Assembly: GCF_000981585.1 (NCBI RefSeq) | Contig: NZ_LN831776.1 | Coordinates: 7,073,216 to 7,137,215 of the forward strand | Origin: Paenibacillus riograndensis SBR5 | GTDB taxonomy: Bacteria > Bacillota > Bacilli > Paenibacillales > Paenibacillaceae | Direction: 5' to 3' | Length of the DNA stretch: 64,000 nucleotides | Shown: piece by piece, positions 16,081 to 28,453 of the stretch | How the letters are laid out: each line of letters starts with the position of its first letter | Position numbering within the stretch: the stretch's first letter is position 1 | The notes under the pieces: model-generated | The model's input: only the letters and a program-made list of their open reading frames with translations | What the model was told of the DNA's origin: nothing | Database searches by the model: none | Program-made: the position numbers and the translations under genes

Positions 16081-16155
16081 TGGAGCGGACGACGGGAATC
16101 GAACCCGCGACCCTCGCCTTGGCAAGGCGATGCTCTACCGCTGAGCCACGTCCGC
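16081..16155 (-). tRNA. tRNA-Gly (GCC)
   Basis: Acceptor GCGGACG, anticodon loop TTGCCAA (GCC), encoded CCA. The second glycine isoacceptor of the cluster. Confidence 0.95.
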
Positions 16156-16162
16156 AAATAAA

Positions 16163-16246
16163 TGGTGCGCGTGAAGGGACTTGAACCCCCACGTCGTAAG
16201 ACGCCAGATCCTAAGTCTGGTGCGTCTGCCATTCCGCCACACGCGC
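16163..16246 (-). tRNA. tRNA-Leu (TAG)
   Basis: 84 bases with the long variable arm of leucine tRNAs, acceptor GCGCGTG, loop CTTAGGA (TAG) and encoded CCA. Confidence 0.95.
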
Positions 16247-16262
16247 ATGATACTGATAAAAG

Positions 16263-16335
16263 TGAGCCATGAAGGACTCGAACCTTCGACACCCTGATTA
16301 AAAGTCAGGTGCTCTACCAACTGAGCTAATGGCTC
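16263..16335 (-). tRNA. tRNA-Lys (TTT)
   Basis: Acceptor GAGCCAT/ATGGCTC, loop CTTTTAA (TTT). CCA is not encoded. Confidence 0.95.
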
Positions 16336-16340
16336 CCATT

Positions 16341-16414
16341 TGGCAGGGGATATAGGATTCGAACCTATGATGACGGAGTCAGAGTCCGTTGCCTTACCGC
16401 TTGGCTAATCCCCT
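16341..16414 (-). tRNA. tRNA-Gln (CTG)
   Basis: Acceptor AGGGGAT/ATCCCCT, anticodon stem ACGGA/TCCGT and loop CTCTGAC, giving CTG. CCA is encoded. The D arm AGCCAAGCGGTAAGG is typical of tRNA-Gln. Confidence 0.9.
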
Positions 16415-16466
16415 ATGATGGATACCTATAGTATGCCCACAATCACTTTCAATATGAGAACGATTA

Positions 16467-16542
16467 TGGTGGAGGCTGAGGGGTTCGAACCCCCGACCCT
16501 CTGCTTGTAAGGCAGATGCTCTCCCAGCTGAGCTAAGCCTCC
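16467..16542 (-). tRNA. tRNA-Val (TAC)
   Basis: Acceptor GGAGGCT/AGCCTCC, loop CTTACAA (TAC), encoded CCA, 76 bases. Confidence 0.95.
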
Positions 16543-16570
16543 ATATGTATGGTTGTCCTCAAGGGAAAAT

Positions 16571-16591
16571 AATTGGTGACCTGTATGGGAT
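16571..16591 (-). repeat. tRNA-Glu 3'-end remnant
   Basis: Twenty-one bases here match 20 of 21 bases of the 3' end of the tRNA-Glu at 16689-16763, including the CCA. No matching 5' half exists: the roughly 95 bases between the two are not tRNA-like. It is either a decayed tRNA copy or a footprint of integration at the tRNA 3' end. Confidence 0.6.
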
Positions 16592-16688
16592 ACTCTCCAC
16601 TCCGTTACGAGATTGCGAAGTATTCCTTACGAAGCCGGTGCTTCAACGAACCCCATGGATTCTCATCCCAGAATTCGAAGATGTAAAT

Positions 16689-16763
16689 TGGTGACCCGTA
16701 TGGGATTCGAACCCATGTTACCTCCGTGAAAGGGAGGTGTCTTAACCCCTTGACCAACGGGCC
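16689..16763 (-). tRNA. tRNA-Glu (TTC)
   Basis: Acceptor GGCCCGT/ACGGGTC (with a G-U pair), loop CTTTCAC (TTC), encoded CCA, 75 bases. Its 3' end is duplicated downstream at 16571-16591. Confidence 0.95.
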
Positions 16764-16774
16764 GCAAAAATTTG

Positions 16775-16850
16775 TGGAGCTCTCAACCGGATTCGAACCG
16801 GTGACCTCTTCCTTACCATGGAAGCACTCTACCTACTGAGCTATGAGAGC
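16775..16850 (-). tRNA. tRNA-Thr (GGT)
   Basis: Acceptor GCTCTCA, anticodon stem CTTCC/GGAAG with loop ATGGTAA (GGT), encoded CCA, 76 bases. Confidence 0.95.
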
Positions 16851-16851
16851 A

Positions 16852-16927
16852 TGGCTCCCCGAACAGGACTCGAACCTGTGACAACTCGATTAACAGTCGA
16901 GTGCTCTACCAACTGAGCTATCAGGGA
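16852..16927 (-). tRNA. tRNA-Asn (GTT)
   Basis: Acceptor TCCCTGA with TCGGGGA, loop CTGTTAA (GTT), encoded CCA. It starts only six bases after the 5S gene. Confidence 0.95.
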
Positions 16928-16933
16928 ATATAT

Positions 16934-17050
16934 GCTTGGCGGCGTCCTACTCTCCCAGGACCCTTCGGTCCAAGTACCATCGGCGCTGGAGGGCTTAACG
17001 GTCGTGTTCGGGATGGGTACGCGTGGAACCCCTCCGCTATCGCCACCAAA
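16934..17050 (-). rRNA. rrf: 5S rRNA, distal copy
   Basis: About 117 bases with the usual 5S core (GGATGGGTAC on the plus strand and the ACCATCGGCGCTGGAGG region). It lies after 23S in the normal position. It differs from the copy at 20589-20705 by one base (GTACGCG against GTACGTG on the plus strand). Confidence 0.95.
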
Positions 17051-17081
17051 CGGGCACTTGCGGTGCAAATGCTTCAGGAAT

Positions 17082-17125
17082 TTGATCGCCTGAAAACTGA
17101 ATCCGAAACGAAAACTGCATTTTAG
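17082..17125 (-). other. 23S processing stalk, 3' arm
   Basis: This stretch is complementary over most of its 44 bases to 20232-20274 on the 5' side of 23S. The two would close the long duplex cut by RNase III during 23S maturation. Confidence 0.7.
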
Positions 17126-17130
17126 TTATT

Positions 17131-20058
<2,928 letters not shown>

Positions 20059-20231
20059 TCGCGTAGATCGTTTCGCTTGTTCGCTCCGCTTGGACTCCGA
20101 TCCTGTTCATGATTTACATCATTCACAAAGGGATCTCCGCCCAAAAGTCGCTGGACAATCGAAAATCTTCGCTTTCAGCATACTAATAACTATTTAAAAC
20201 TTGTTCACACAAGTTTTAGCTAAAAGATGTT

Positions 20232-20274
20232 CTAAAACGCATTTTCGTTTCGGTATCCAGTTTTCAAGGATCAA
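20232..20274 (-). other. 23S processing stalk, 5' arm
   Basis: Contains the conserved CTTGAAAACTGGATAC block before 23S and pairs with 17082-17125. The leader-like spacer to tRNA-Ala shows nothing else. Confidence 0.7.
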
Positions 20275-20303
20275 GTTCTTGCATATACTTTTTGAAACAA
20301 GTT

Positions 20304-20379
20304 TGGTGGAGCCAAGCGGGATCGAACCGCTGACCTCCTGCTTGCAAGGCAGGCGCTCTCCCAGCTGAGCTATGGCCCC
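20304..20379 (-). tRNA. tRNA-Ala (TGC)
   Basis: Spacer tRNA with acceptor GGGGCCA, loop CTTGCAA (TGC) and encoded CCA. Confidence 0.95.
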
Positions 20380-20464
20380 ATACATTCACCCCAAAAAGTG
20401 AGGTGCAGCTTCGAGGTTGATTCCGAGTACTTTTCGGGGACCCCTACTTACTTATGTTGTTATA

Positions 20465-20541
20465 TGGTGGGCCTTGGTGGACTCGAACCACCGACCTCAC
20501 CCTTATCAGAGGTGCGCTCTAACCAACTGAGCTAAAAGCCC
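20465..20541 (-). tRNA. tRNA-Ile (GAT)
   Basis: Spacer tRNA with acceptor GGGCTTT, loop CTGATAA (GAT) and encoded CCA. Confidence 0.95.
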
Positions 20542-20588
20542 ATATAACATATATAACATAAGGAAATCAATCAAAGGATTGATTGTCC

Positions 20589-20705
20589 GCTTGGCGGCGT
20601 CCTACTCTCCCAGGACCCTTCGGTCCAAGTACCATCGGCGCTGGAGGGCTTAACGGTCGTGTTCGGGATGGGTACGTGTGGAACCCCTCCGCTATCGCCA
20701 CCAAA
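20589..20705 (-). rRNA. rrf: 5S rRNA, extra copy between 16S and tRNA-Ile
   Basis: A complete 5S gene of about 117 bases inside the 16S-23S spacer, differing from the distal copy by a single base. It begins about 20 bases after the 3' arm of the 16S stalk. The operon order 16S-5S-Ile-Ala-23S-5S is unusual compared with the standard 16S-23S-5S. Confidence 0.95.
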
Positions 20706-20726
20706 CGTATACGAAAGAGACTTGCT

Positions 20727-20752
20727 CTTTCAAAACTGAACACGAGTGAGTG
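20727..20752 (-). other. 16S processing stalk, 3' arm
   Basis: Near-perfect complement of 22505-22531 (shared blocks ACTCACTCG and GTTCAGTTTT), so the two flanks of 16S can form the RNase III stalk. The extra 5S lies outside this stalk. Confidence 0.75.
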
Positions 20753-20825
20753 TTCGAACCCGAGGGTTCTAATGGAAGCTTACACTTCCGATTTGAATGT
20801 TCTCATTGCAGAGAACAATTCTCCA

Positions 20826-22378
<1,553 letters not shown>

Positions 22379-22504
22379 GGTATTGAAAAGAGCGATAGCT
22401 CATTTTGAAACATCTGACGAGAATTTGCATTCTCTGATGAAATTTCTAAAGCGTGAAACACGCTGTGAAACTCATCTGTTTTGGATTTCACTTGTGTGAA
22501 ATCC

Positions 22505-22531
22505 CACTCACTCGTTGTTCAGTTTTCAAAG
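22505..22531 (-). other. 16S processing stalk, 5' arm, with boxA-like block
   Basis: Holds CTTTGAAAACTGAAC, similar to the boxA/processing block of Bacillales rRNA leaders, and pairs with 20727-20752. The leader from 22379 to 22575 contains no gene. Confidence 0.7.
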
Positions 22532-22578
22532 ATCAATGTCTTTTTCTTTCATCGTCGCTTGTCAGCGGCGACCTTTAT

Positions 22579-22608
22579 AATATATCACAGCGCCTATGCA
22601 TTTGGCAA
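22579..22608 (-). promoter_or_regulatory. rRNA promoter P2
   Basis: Minus strand: TTGCCA, 18 bases, TATATT. The bases before the -10 (CGCTGTGATATATTATA) nearly repeat those of P1. Confidence 0.65.
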
Positions 22609-22689
22609 GCGTTTTTTTCGAAAAAAGTTTTTTTCATCTTTGCCTGCCATTTGCCGCTCTCCAAAACATTGAAAAGGAGCGCGAGATAT

Positions 22690-22719
22690 AATGTATCACA
22701 GCGGCTCCCTTTTAGTCAA
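22690..22719 (-). promoter_or_regulatory. rRNA promoter P1
   Basis: Minus strand: TTGACT, 18 bases, TACATT, followed by ATAT. Paired with P2 about 110 bases downstream, the common tandem arrangement for rRNA operons. Confidence 0.65.
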
Positions 22720-22743
22720 CCTATTTAATTAAAATCAAAGGTT

Positions 22744-22974
22744 CTAATGTTTAGACTGGGAATAACGTCCTCCCCATGCATACTTGGACAGCTCCTTCTG
22801 CGGTGCAAACCGTGCATACATCCGAAATACAGTCTTATATCGATTGGCAATAGCATGCCTGATATTGTGGTCCAAGCGCTGATCACTTAAATCAAGGAGC
22901 ATTTCATCAAGCTCTTTACGCAAAACATAGTCCAGCTCCTTGCATTCCTTCTCGTTGAACAACATTCCCAACAT
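22744..22974 (-). CDS. Conserved small protein of unknown function
   Basis: A 76-residue helical protein: MLGMLFNEKECKELDYVLRK at the start, a central DEMLLDLSDQRLDHNIRHAI, and a Tyr/Arg-rich end. I chose ATG 22974, eight bases after GGAGG, over ATG 22992, which precedes that site. It lies upstream of the rRNA promoters, so readthrough could add to rRNA transcription. No function is suggested; no catalytic motif is visible. Confidence 0.75.
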   Translation of the reverse strand: MLGMLFNEKECKELDYVLRKELDEMLLDLSDQRLDHNIRHAIANRYKTVFRMYARFAPQKELSKYAWGGRYSQSKH

Positions 22975-23226
22975 ATGCTTGGCCTCCTTCATGAAATTAA
23001 GTCCAACAAAATCCGTAAGCGCCGTTGCTTGTGCAATTGAAGATAGTCCATTGGAGGGGAAGAGAGGGTTATATATCCACTTAAACTAGATTAACCGGAG
23101 CGTCGTGTCTGTAACCATAATTATAAAAAAATTCCTTATGGCTTTCTCCGAAAACCCCGCATGCGTTCCTCCCCGGCAAAACCCAAAATCGGATGCCTTT
23201 AATGTTATGCTCATTTCTGTGGAATT

Positions 23227-23838
23227 TTATGATAAAAGTGAAAATGTAATTGTGCTCTCAATGATGGCCGCTACGAATAACAGGATCACTATCCATATGG
23301 AGGCTCTTAAGGTTTGGCGCATAAAGGCCGGCCACGCCCCGCTTCTCTTTTCTCTTGCCGCAGCTGAACTGAATAGATCGGAGATTACATTCCAGCCAAA
23401 CTGCAAACCAAAGGCACAGGCGATGATGATGGCCGGAATTTCAATAATCCCGTGGGGGAGCAGCCCTTTGACAATAAGGTCAAACAAATCCATGCCTTGC
23501 ATGGCCGAGATATGAATCAGATAGCCGATTACGCCGCCATTAATCAATAAAAACAATGCAGGCAGGATACCAAAAATAGCACCCAGGAAGATTATGAGCA
23601 CGCCTTTGATGCTGTTGTTCAGAAATATAAATTGAAAAAAGCTCCACTGCGGATGTGCGGATTCCTTGAGGCTGCCGCTGATTTTACTTAAACCCTCCAA
23701 CTGGCCGGAAAGCAGCTTTTGCAGACTGCCGGTGCCAATCCAGCCTATAACTCCTCCCGCCACAAATAATAAAAGTGCGAACAATAAGGCCTTGCGGATG
23801 GTAGATAAATCTCTGGCGAAAGCGGGAAAAGATAGCAT
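23227..23838 (-). CDS. SpoIIM/DUF95-family membrane protein
   Basis: A 203-residue membrane protein with about five hydrophobic helices. It carries the family pattern FLNNSIKGVLIIFLGAIFGI (about 71-90), followed by LPALFLLINGGVIGYLIH and LLPHGIIEIPAIIIACAFGL. Stage II sporulation protein M works with SpoIID and SpoIIP in septal wall remodelling during engulfment. This is a SpoIIM-like paralogue, and the exact role is uncertain. GGAGG precedes the ATG. It is divergent from pdaB. Confidence 0.8.
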   Translation of the reverse strand: MLSFPAFARDLSTIRKALLFALLLFVAGGVIGWIGTGSLQKLLSGQLEGLSKISGSLKESAHPQWSFFQFIFLNNSIKGVLIIFLGAIFGILPALFLLINGGVIGYLIHISAMQGMDLFDLIVKGLLPHGIIEIPAIIIACAFGLQFGWNVISDLFSSAAAREKRSGAWPAFMRQTLRASIWIVILLFVAAIIESTITFSLLS

Positions 23839-23945
23839 AATTACCTCCTGAAAGTATGTTGGACATATCTAAGGTCATAAGCGCCCTGTACGAGCATACA
23901 TTTAGAACAAACAAGCATTTCGCATGGGAGAGGAGCGCTGACATT

Positions 23946-24749
23946 ATGAATTCTTTTTATGTATTCAGCGGCAAAAAGATAAAACGGTTCATTTATATCT
24001 TTGCCGCTGCGCTTCTTGCTGCCGGTGTCGTCTATGTCGAGAGAGGGAATATTACCGTTTTTTCGGAAACGGCCCCTTCCGCCATTTACAGTGTGCCGAC
24101 GGAAAAGAAGCTCATCGCCTTAACGTTTGACATCAGCTGGGGAGAGAAACGGCCCGGACCGATTCTGAAGGTGCTCGAAGATAAAAAGGTAGATAAAGCG
24201 ACCTTCTTCCTCTCTTCCCCCTGGAGCAAGACGCATCAGGAAATCGTTACAAGCATTAAAGACGCAGGCTACGAAATCGGCAGCCACGGCCACAAGCATG
24301 TGAACTACAGTGCCTTAAGCAATGAAGAAATAAAAAACCAAATCACCACAGCCCATACTGTATTGACGGAGCTAACCGGGAAAGAGCCAAATTTGATCCG
24401 GATGCCGAATGGTGATTTTGACAAAAGAGTGCTTCAGGTGGCAACCGATCTGGGCTACAAGGTCATTCAGTGGGATACTGACTCGCTGGATTGGAAAAAC
24501 ATCGGCGTGGACAATATCGTGAGACGAGTGACCAGCAAGGCGCATCCCGGTGATATTGTGCTTTTGCATGCCAGTGATTCCTGCAAGCAGACCCATGAGG
24601 CCCTTCCTCAGATTATCGATAATCTGCGCAGCCAAGGTTATGAATTTGTCACTGTCTCCGAACTAATCAGCCAGGGCAGTGCTGAAGGTAAAGAAGTCCG
24701 GGATTCCGCCATGTTAAATGATGGTTTGGAGGATGCCGCCGGGATGTAG
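23946..24749 (+). CDS. pdaB: Sporulation polysaccharide deacetylase PdaB
   Basis: A 267-residue deacetylase of the NodB fold. The N-terminal membrane anchor (residues 15-32) is followed by the catalytic TFDISWG motif (60-66, catalytic Asp) and the metal site SHGHKH (113-118). RMPNGDF and DTDSLDW correspond to later NodB motifs. In Bacillus PdaB is needed for long-term spore cortex stability. I chose ATG 23946 with GAGGAG upstream, aligned with MNSFYV; the frame back to 23856 has no site. Unlike most neighbours it is on the plus strand. Confidence 0.9.
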   Translation: MNSFYVFSGKKIKRFIYIFAAALLAAGVVYVERGNITVFSETAPSAIYSVPTEKKLIALTFDISWGEKRPGPILKVLEDKKVDKATFFLSSPWSKTHQEIVTSIKDAGYEIGSHGHKHVNYSALSNEEIKNQITTAHTVLTELTGKEPNLIRMPNGDFDKRVLQVATDLGYKVIQWDTDSLDWKNIGVDNIVRRVTSKAHPGDIVLLHASDSCKQTHEALPQIIDNLRSQGYEFVTVSELISQGSAEGKEVRDSAMLNDGLEDAAGM

Positions 24750-24800
24750 AAATCAAGGTGGTATCGCAGTGCTCCTGGTGCAGATGCGGGCCAACAGTTA

Positions 24801-25622
24801 TTAATGTCTTGGAGAGATGAGCTGCGAAATATCGGGTGTGGGGGTATCCAGTTTCGGGTAGCTCAGATCCAAGCCCTCCAGGGTTTTGACAACAATGGCT
24901 AAAGCCAGGTAATTGCGGTACCACCGGTGATTGGCCGGAATCCAGTACCAGGGTGCGGTATCTGTACTGGTTTCCTTGAAGACATCATCATAGGCTGCCT
25001 GATAATCATCCCAATACTGCCGCTCCTGCAGATCACTGGCATCAAATTTCCAATGTTTGGCCGGGTCCTGCAGCCGTTCCTGGATCTTTTCAAGCTGCTT
25101 ATCTTTGGAAATATGCAAAAAGAGCTTGATGATGGTTGTGCCTTCTTCAGCCAGCATAGCTTCAAACTCGCGAATGTAGCGGAAGCGGCGCTTCCTTTCT
25201 TCTTTTTTCAAAGTTCCATGCACGCGCGGCACCAGAACATCCTCATAATGCGACCGGTTGAACGCGGCGATGTATCCCTTGGGCGGCGTCTTCATATGCA
25301 CTCTCCATAGAAAGTCATGCGCCTCTTCCTCCAGAGAAGGTTTCTTAAAGCTGGTGACCATGAACCCCTGAGGATTAATGCCGGAGAAAATGTGCTTGAC
25401 CGTGCCATCCTTTCCGCTGGAGTCCATTCCTTGAAGAATGACCAGCAGGGAATGCTTTTTCTGGGCAAAAAGGATATCCTGGAGTTCGGCTAGACGCTCT
25501 TTGAGCTTTGCCGTTTTGGCTTCCGCCTCTTCCTTGGATTTAAAGTCCCCGCTCTCGTCGGGGTCGAGTTTTTTCAGGACAGATTCATTTGTGTCTTTTA
25601 TCATATAGCGCTTGATGTTCAT
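24801..25622 (-). CDS. ppk2: Polyphosphate kinase 2 family protein
   Basis: A 273-residue PPK2 kinase. Walker A is GMDSSGKDG (65-73). The family motif FNRSHYEDVLVPRVH (about 120-134) and a lid region rich in Arg/Lys (KKEERKRRFRYIREFE) follow. WKFDASDLQERQYWDDYQ and WYWIPANHRWYRN are also typical. PPK2 enzymes use polyphosphate to phosphorylate nucleotides (or the reverse); which substrate is preferred cannot be read here. GGAGG precedes the ATG. It converges with pdaB. Confidence 0.88.
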   Translation of the reverse strand: MNIKRYMIKDTNESVLKKLDPDESGDFKSKEEAEAKTAKLKERLAELQDILFAQKKHSLLVILQGMDSSGKDGTVKHIFSGINPQGFMVTSFKKPSLEEEAHDFLWRVHMKTPPKGYIAAFNRSHYEDVLVPRVHGTLKKEERKRRFRYIREFEAMLAEEGTTIIKLFLHISKDKQLEKIQERLQDPAKHWKFDASDLQERQYWDDYQAAYDDVFKETSTDTAPWYWIPANHRWYRNYLALAIVVKTLEGLDLSYPKLDTPTPDISQLISPRH

Positions 25623-25748
25623 ATATTCCCTCCTAGTCGTCTCAACCGTTTTTTAGTTATGTAACTGTTCTTAAAGATTAACCTGATGCTTCCGATTTTA
25701 ATCGGATTAAGTTCGGACACCAACGCCGTCCTGCTTATATTTTCAACA

Positions 25749-25783
25749 AAACCCCGACTTCTCATGACTGAGGACCGGGGTTT
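25749..25783 (-). terminator. Terminator after kbaA
   Basis: Minus strand: AAACCCCG with CGGGGTTT, an inner CTCA-GTCA-TGAG hairpin, then T residues, 13 bases after the kbaA stop. Confidence 0.8.
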
Positions 25784-25795
25784 ATGGGCTGCAGC

Positions 25796-26386
25796 TTATG
25801 CGGATATCGGCTTCAGGATACGGTGCAGCATCAGAATTTGGAATGCATTGCAGGCAACCAGCGGAATCACAATAAATACAGTAGCACTGTCCACCCCAAT
25901 CTGAAGTACGCCAATGATCTCAACGATGGTGATGGCTGTCATAAAGAAAAATGTCGGAATCCAGGCTGTGAGGTTCGTGCTCCGCACTTTGAAATAAGCA
26001 ACAATAAGGGCAGTAAGCAGAATGCCGATGCCTAAAATCCAATCGGAAGAAACATCCCGTCCGCTCCCTACAAAGGTACGCAGAAAAATCAGCTCAAGCA
26101 GTGCAAGTACCGCCAAAACTACCTGAACGTATTGCCAAACCCTCCGCGGGAACACCCCGATTCCCATGTAGTTCAGAATCAGATACGCAAAAAACCCCAG
26201 TTGGGCGTAAACGCTCACAAGCATACCGTAGCCAAGGAGAATCAAAGGGTAGATCAAAGTATCGGCTGTGCTTTTAAAATGAATGGTGCCGTTTACGGTC
26301 TGCAGTGCCAATCCGGCAATGACTGCCCCTCCAGCCCCGATCAGGAGCGTCGTCCAGAATAAAAAAAACCATTTCTTTATATTCAG
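25796..26386 (-). CDS. kbaA: KinB-signalling pathway activation protein KbaA
   Basis: About 196 residues with six hydrophobic helices (WFFLFWTTLLIGAGGAVIAG first), matching KbaA, which supports KinB-dependent phosphorelay input to sporulation. The ATG at 26404 has no upstream site; a strong GGGAGGTGA instead lies eight bases before a CTG at 26386, in frame and next to NIKKWFF. I therefore place the start at this rare CTG, though ATG 26404 remains possible. Its neighbour gerD is divergent. Confidence 0.85.
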   Translation of the reverse strand: MNIKKWFFLFWTTLLIGAGGAVIAGLALQTVNGTIHFKSTADTLIYPLILLGYGMLVSVYAQLGFFAYLILNYMGIGVFPRRVWQYVQVVLAVLALLELIFLRTFVGSGRDVSSDWILGIGILLTALIVAYFKVRSTNLTAWIPTFFFMTAITIVEIIGVLQIGVDSATVFIVIPLVACNAFQILMLHRILKPISA

Positions 26387-26514
26387 CCTGTTCACCTCCC
26401 ACATGTCAGATTTATTTTACCAAGCTTACCGACAAAAAACCATTGCCAGGCAACATAAAAGCTTGTCTCTGCGGCATACTACATGCAGGAATCCTATAAA
26501 GGAGGGCAGCGCCA

Positions 26515-27210
26515 ATGAAGTGGAGGACTTTGTGGACTGGAAGCTTGGTGCTTAGCATGGTTATGGCCTTAACGGCATGTGGAAGCGAACAGAGCGGTTC
26601 CTCTTCCGGACAAGTCAGTTACAAGGAAATGAAGACCATGGTTGTAGATATATTGAAAAGCGAAGAGGGAAAAAAAGCCGTCGAGGAAGCGATGTCCACT
26701 CCAAGCTCCGGCACCGAAGGAACCAGCACCAGCGGATTAAGCATGAAAATGATGCCGCTGCAAACCACTGAACAAATCCGGGTCGCGGTAAAGGACACCA
26801 TTACAGCACCGGAGTACCAGAAGGAAATTGAAAAAATCATGACCGATCCGAAGTTCGCAGGTGACTTTGCCAAAGCGGTCAACTCACAAAGCAAGGAGCT
26901 TCACCTTCAGCTAATCAAAGATCCAACATACCAAAAGTCAGTCGCCGAAATCATGAAATCACCTGAAATGATGAAGATGTTCCTTGATCTTACCAAAACC
27001 TCCGATTACCGCAAGCAATCCATGACCATCATGCAGGAAGCCATGCAAAATCCATTGTTCCGCATGGAGGTGCTCGATCTTCTAAAGACGGTGGTGCAGG
27101 ACGAGCTGCAGCCTAAGGTAGAAAAAGGCGGGGAAGGTAAAGAAGGACAGGGAAAGGGGCAGGGGCAGGGCGGAAAAAGTAAACAAGGCGGCGATGATTC
27201 AGGCTCCTAA
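26515..27210 (+). CDS. gerD: Spore germination lipoprotein GerD
   Basis: A 231-residue lipoprotein. The signal peptide ends in the lipobox LTAC (Cys 22). A core of helical repeats follows, with DPKFAGDFAKAV and DPTYQKSVAEIMKSPEM; the C-terminal 30 residues are Gly/Lys/Gln-rich. GerD clusters germinant receptors in the spore inner membrane. It reads on the plus strand between two minus-strand sporulation genes, whereas in Bacillus these genes are collinear. AAAGGAGG precedes the start. Confidence 0.92.
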   Translation: MKWRTLWTGSLVLSMVMALTACGSEQSGSSSGQVSYKEMKTMVVDILKSEEGKKAVEEAMSTPSSGTEGTSTSGLSMKMMPLQTTEQIRVAVKDTITAPEYQKEIEKIMTDPKFAGDFAKAVNSQSKELHLQLIKDPTYQKSVAEIMKSPEMMKMFLDLTKTSDYRKQSMTIMQEAMQNPLFRMEVLDLLKTVVQDELQPKVEKGGEGKEGQGKGQGQGGKSKQGGDDSGS

Positions 27211-27213
27211 GAC

Positions 27214-27250
27214 AAAAGAGGCCCTCCCGGTAAAGGGAACGGCCTCTTTT
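27214..27250. terminator. Bidirectional terminator between gerD and mrp
   Basis: AAAAGAGGCC pairs with GGCCTCTTTT across a short loop, with A and T runs on both sides, between converging genes. Confidence 0.9.
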
Positions 27251-27253
27251 GGT

Positions 27254-28363
27254 TTACTGCTCATTGTTGGCGATCAGCTTGTCAGCAATTTCAGCGAACA
27301 GCTGCGCCGTTGCGGTCTCCGCCTTATATACAGACGGTGAGAAGTCCGGTTCTGAAATGTGATTATCCGGTGCACCCAGAGGTATTTGGGCCAGCAGCTC
27401 CGTATGCAGGGTTTCCGCAAGTCTTGCTCCGCCTCCCCGGCCGAAGATATAATCCTTCTTTCCGCAGGACGAACATTCGTAATAAGCCATATTCTCAATG
27501 ACTCCAAGGATCTCATGATCGGTCTGCAGAGCCATTGAACCCGCTCGGGCCGCTACAAAGGCTGCTGTCGCATGAGGGGTGGTAACGATGATCTCCTTAC
27601 TGTGCGGAAGCATCTGATGGACATCCAGTGCCACATCGCCTGTACCTGGCGGCAGATCGAGGAGCATATAGTCAAGCTCGCCCCAGCCGACATCGCTGAA
27701 GAACTGGCGGAGCATTTTGCCAAGCATTGGCCCTCTCCAGATCACGGGGCTATTCTCGCGGATAAAAAAGCCCATAGACATAACTTTTACTCCGAAACGT
27801 TCTACAGGAATAATCGTTCCTTCTTCCACGATCGGTCCTTCTTCAATTCCCATCATATCCGGAATGCTAAAGCCGTAGATATCCGCATCAATCAGTCCGA
27901 CTTTTTTGCCTTTCCGGGCCAGTGCGACCGCCAGATTAACGGTTACAGTAGACTTGCCTACTCCGCCTTTGCCGCTGGCAATCGCGATGAAGTTCACTCC
28001 TGAATCCTTATTGATCAGCTCGTGCCCCTCAAGGCCCGCTGCGTGGCCTTTTAGCGCCCCGCCCTGTTCCGGCTCCGGCTTGTCCTCCGTGCTCTCTCCG
28101 CGAAGGATAGAGCGCTCATAATCGGTTGCATCACGCAGCCGGATATGAATATTGCCCGCGCCTCCTTCTGTCAGCAGATCACGAACCTTCTGCTCGAGCT
28201 CCATACGGCTTTTCTCATCGGTATCCAGACATACGAGCGATAGGGAGATCCGGTCTTCTTTGACCATGATATCGCGAATCAGCTGCAATTCAATAAGGCT
28301 TTTTCCGGATTCCGGGTCAGTAAGCGGCTGCAATAGTTCCTGAATTTGTTCCCTGGTCAGCAT
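27254..28363 (-). CDS. mrp: Mrp/ApbC-family iron-sulfur carrier ATPase (SalA type)
   Basis: A 369-residue P-loop ATPase. The N-terminal 80 residues are a DUF59-type domain. The deviant Walker A GKGGVGKST starts near 131, with DADIYGFSIPDMMG next and the Fe-S related CxxC (CSSCGKK) near residue 300. Mrp proteins bind and transfer Fe-S clusters; the B. subtilis homologue SalA also acts as a regulator. I chose ATG 28363, with GAGG eight bases upstream, over GTG 28372. It lies between cwlD and gerD, the Bacillus order. Confidence 0.9.
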   Translation of the reverse strand: MLTREQIQELLQPLTDPESGKSLIELQLIRDIMVKEDRISLSLVCLDTDEKSRMELEQKVRDLLTEGGAGNIHIRLRDATDYERSILRGESTEDKPEPEQGGALKGHAAGLEGHELINKDSGVNFIAIASGKGGVGKSTVTVNLAVALARKGKKVGLIDADIYGFSIPDMMGIEEGPIVEEGTIIPVERFGVKVMSMGFFIRENSPVIWRGPMLGKMLRQFFSDVGWGELDYMLLDLPPGTGDVALDVHQMLPHSKEIIVTTPHATAAFVAARAGSMALQTDHEILGVIENMAYYECSSCGKKDYIFGRGGGARLAETLHTELLAQIPLGAPDNHISEPDFSPSVYKAETATAQLFAEIADKLIANNEQ

Positions 28364-28453
28364 GGAAAGCACCTCAATTTTCTCTCCGGACGGGTAAGGC
28401 TCCGGTATTTTGGATCTATTATAACATTACCCTTCCGCAAAACGTAGTAACGG

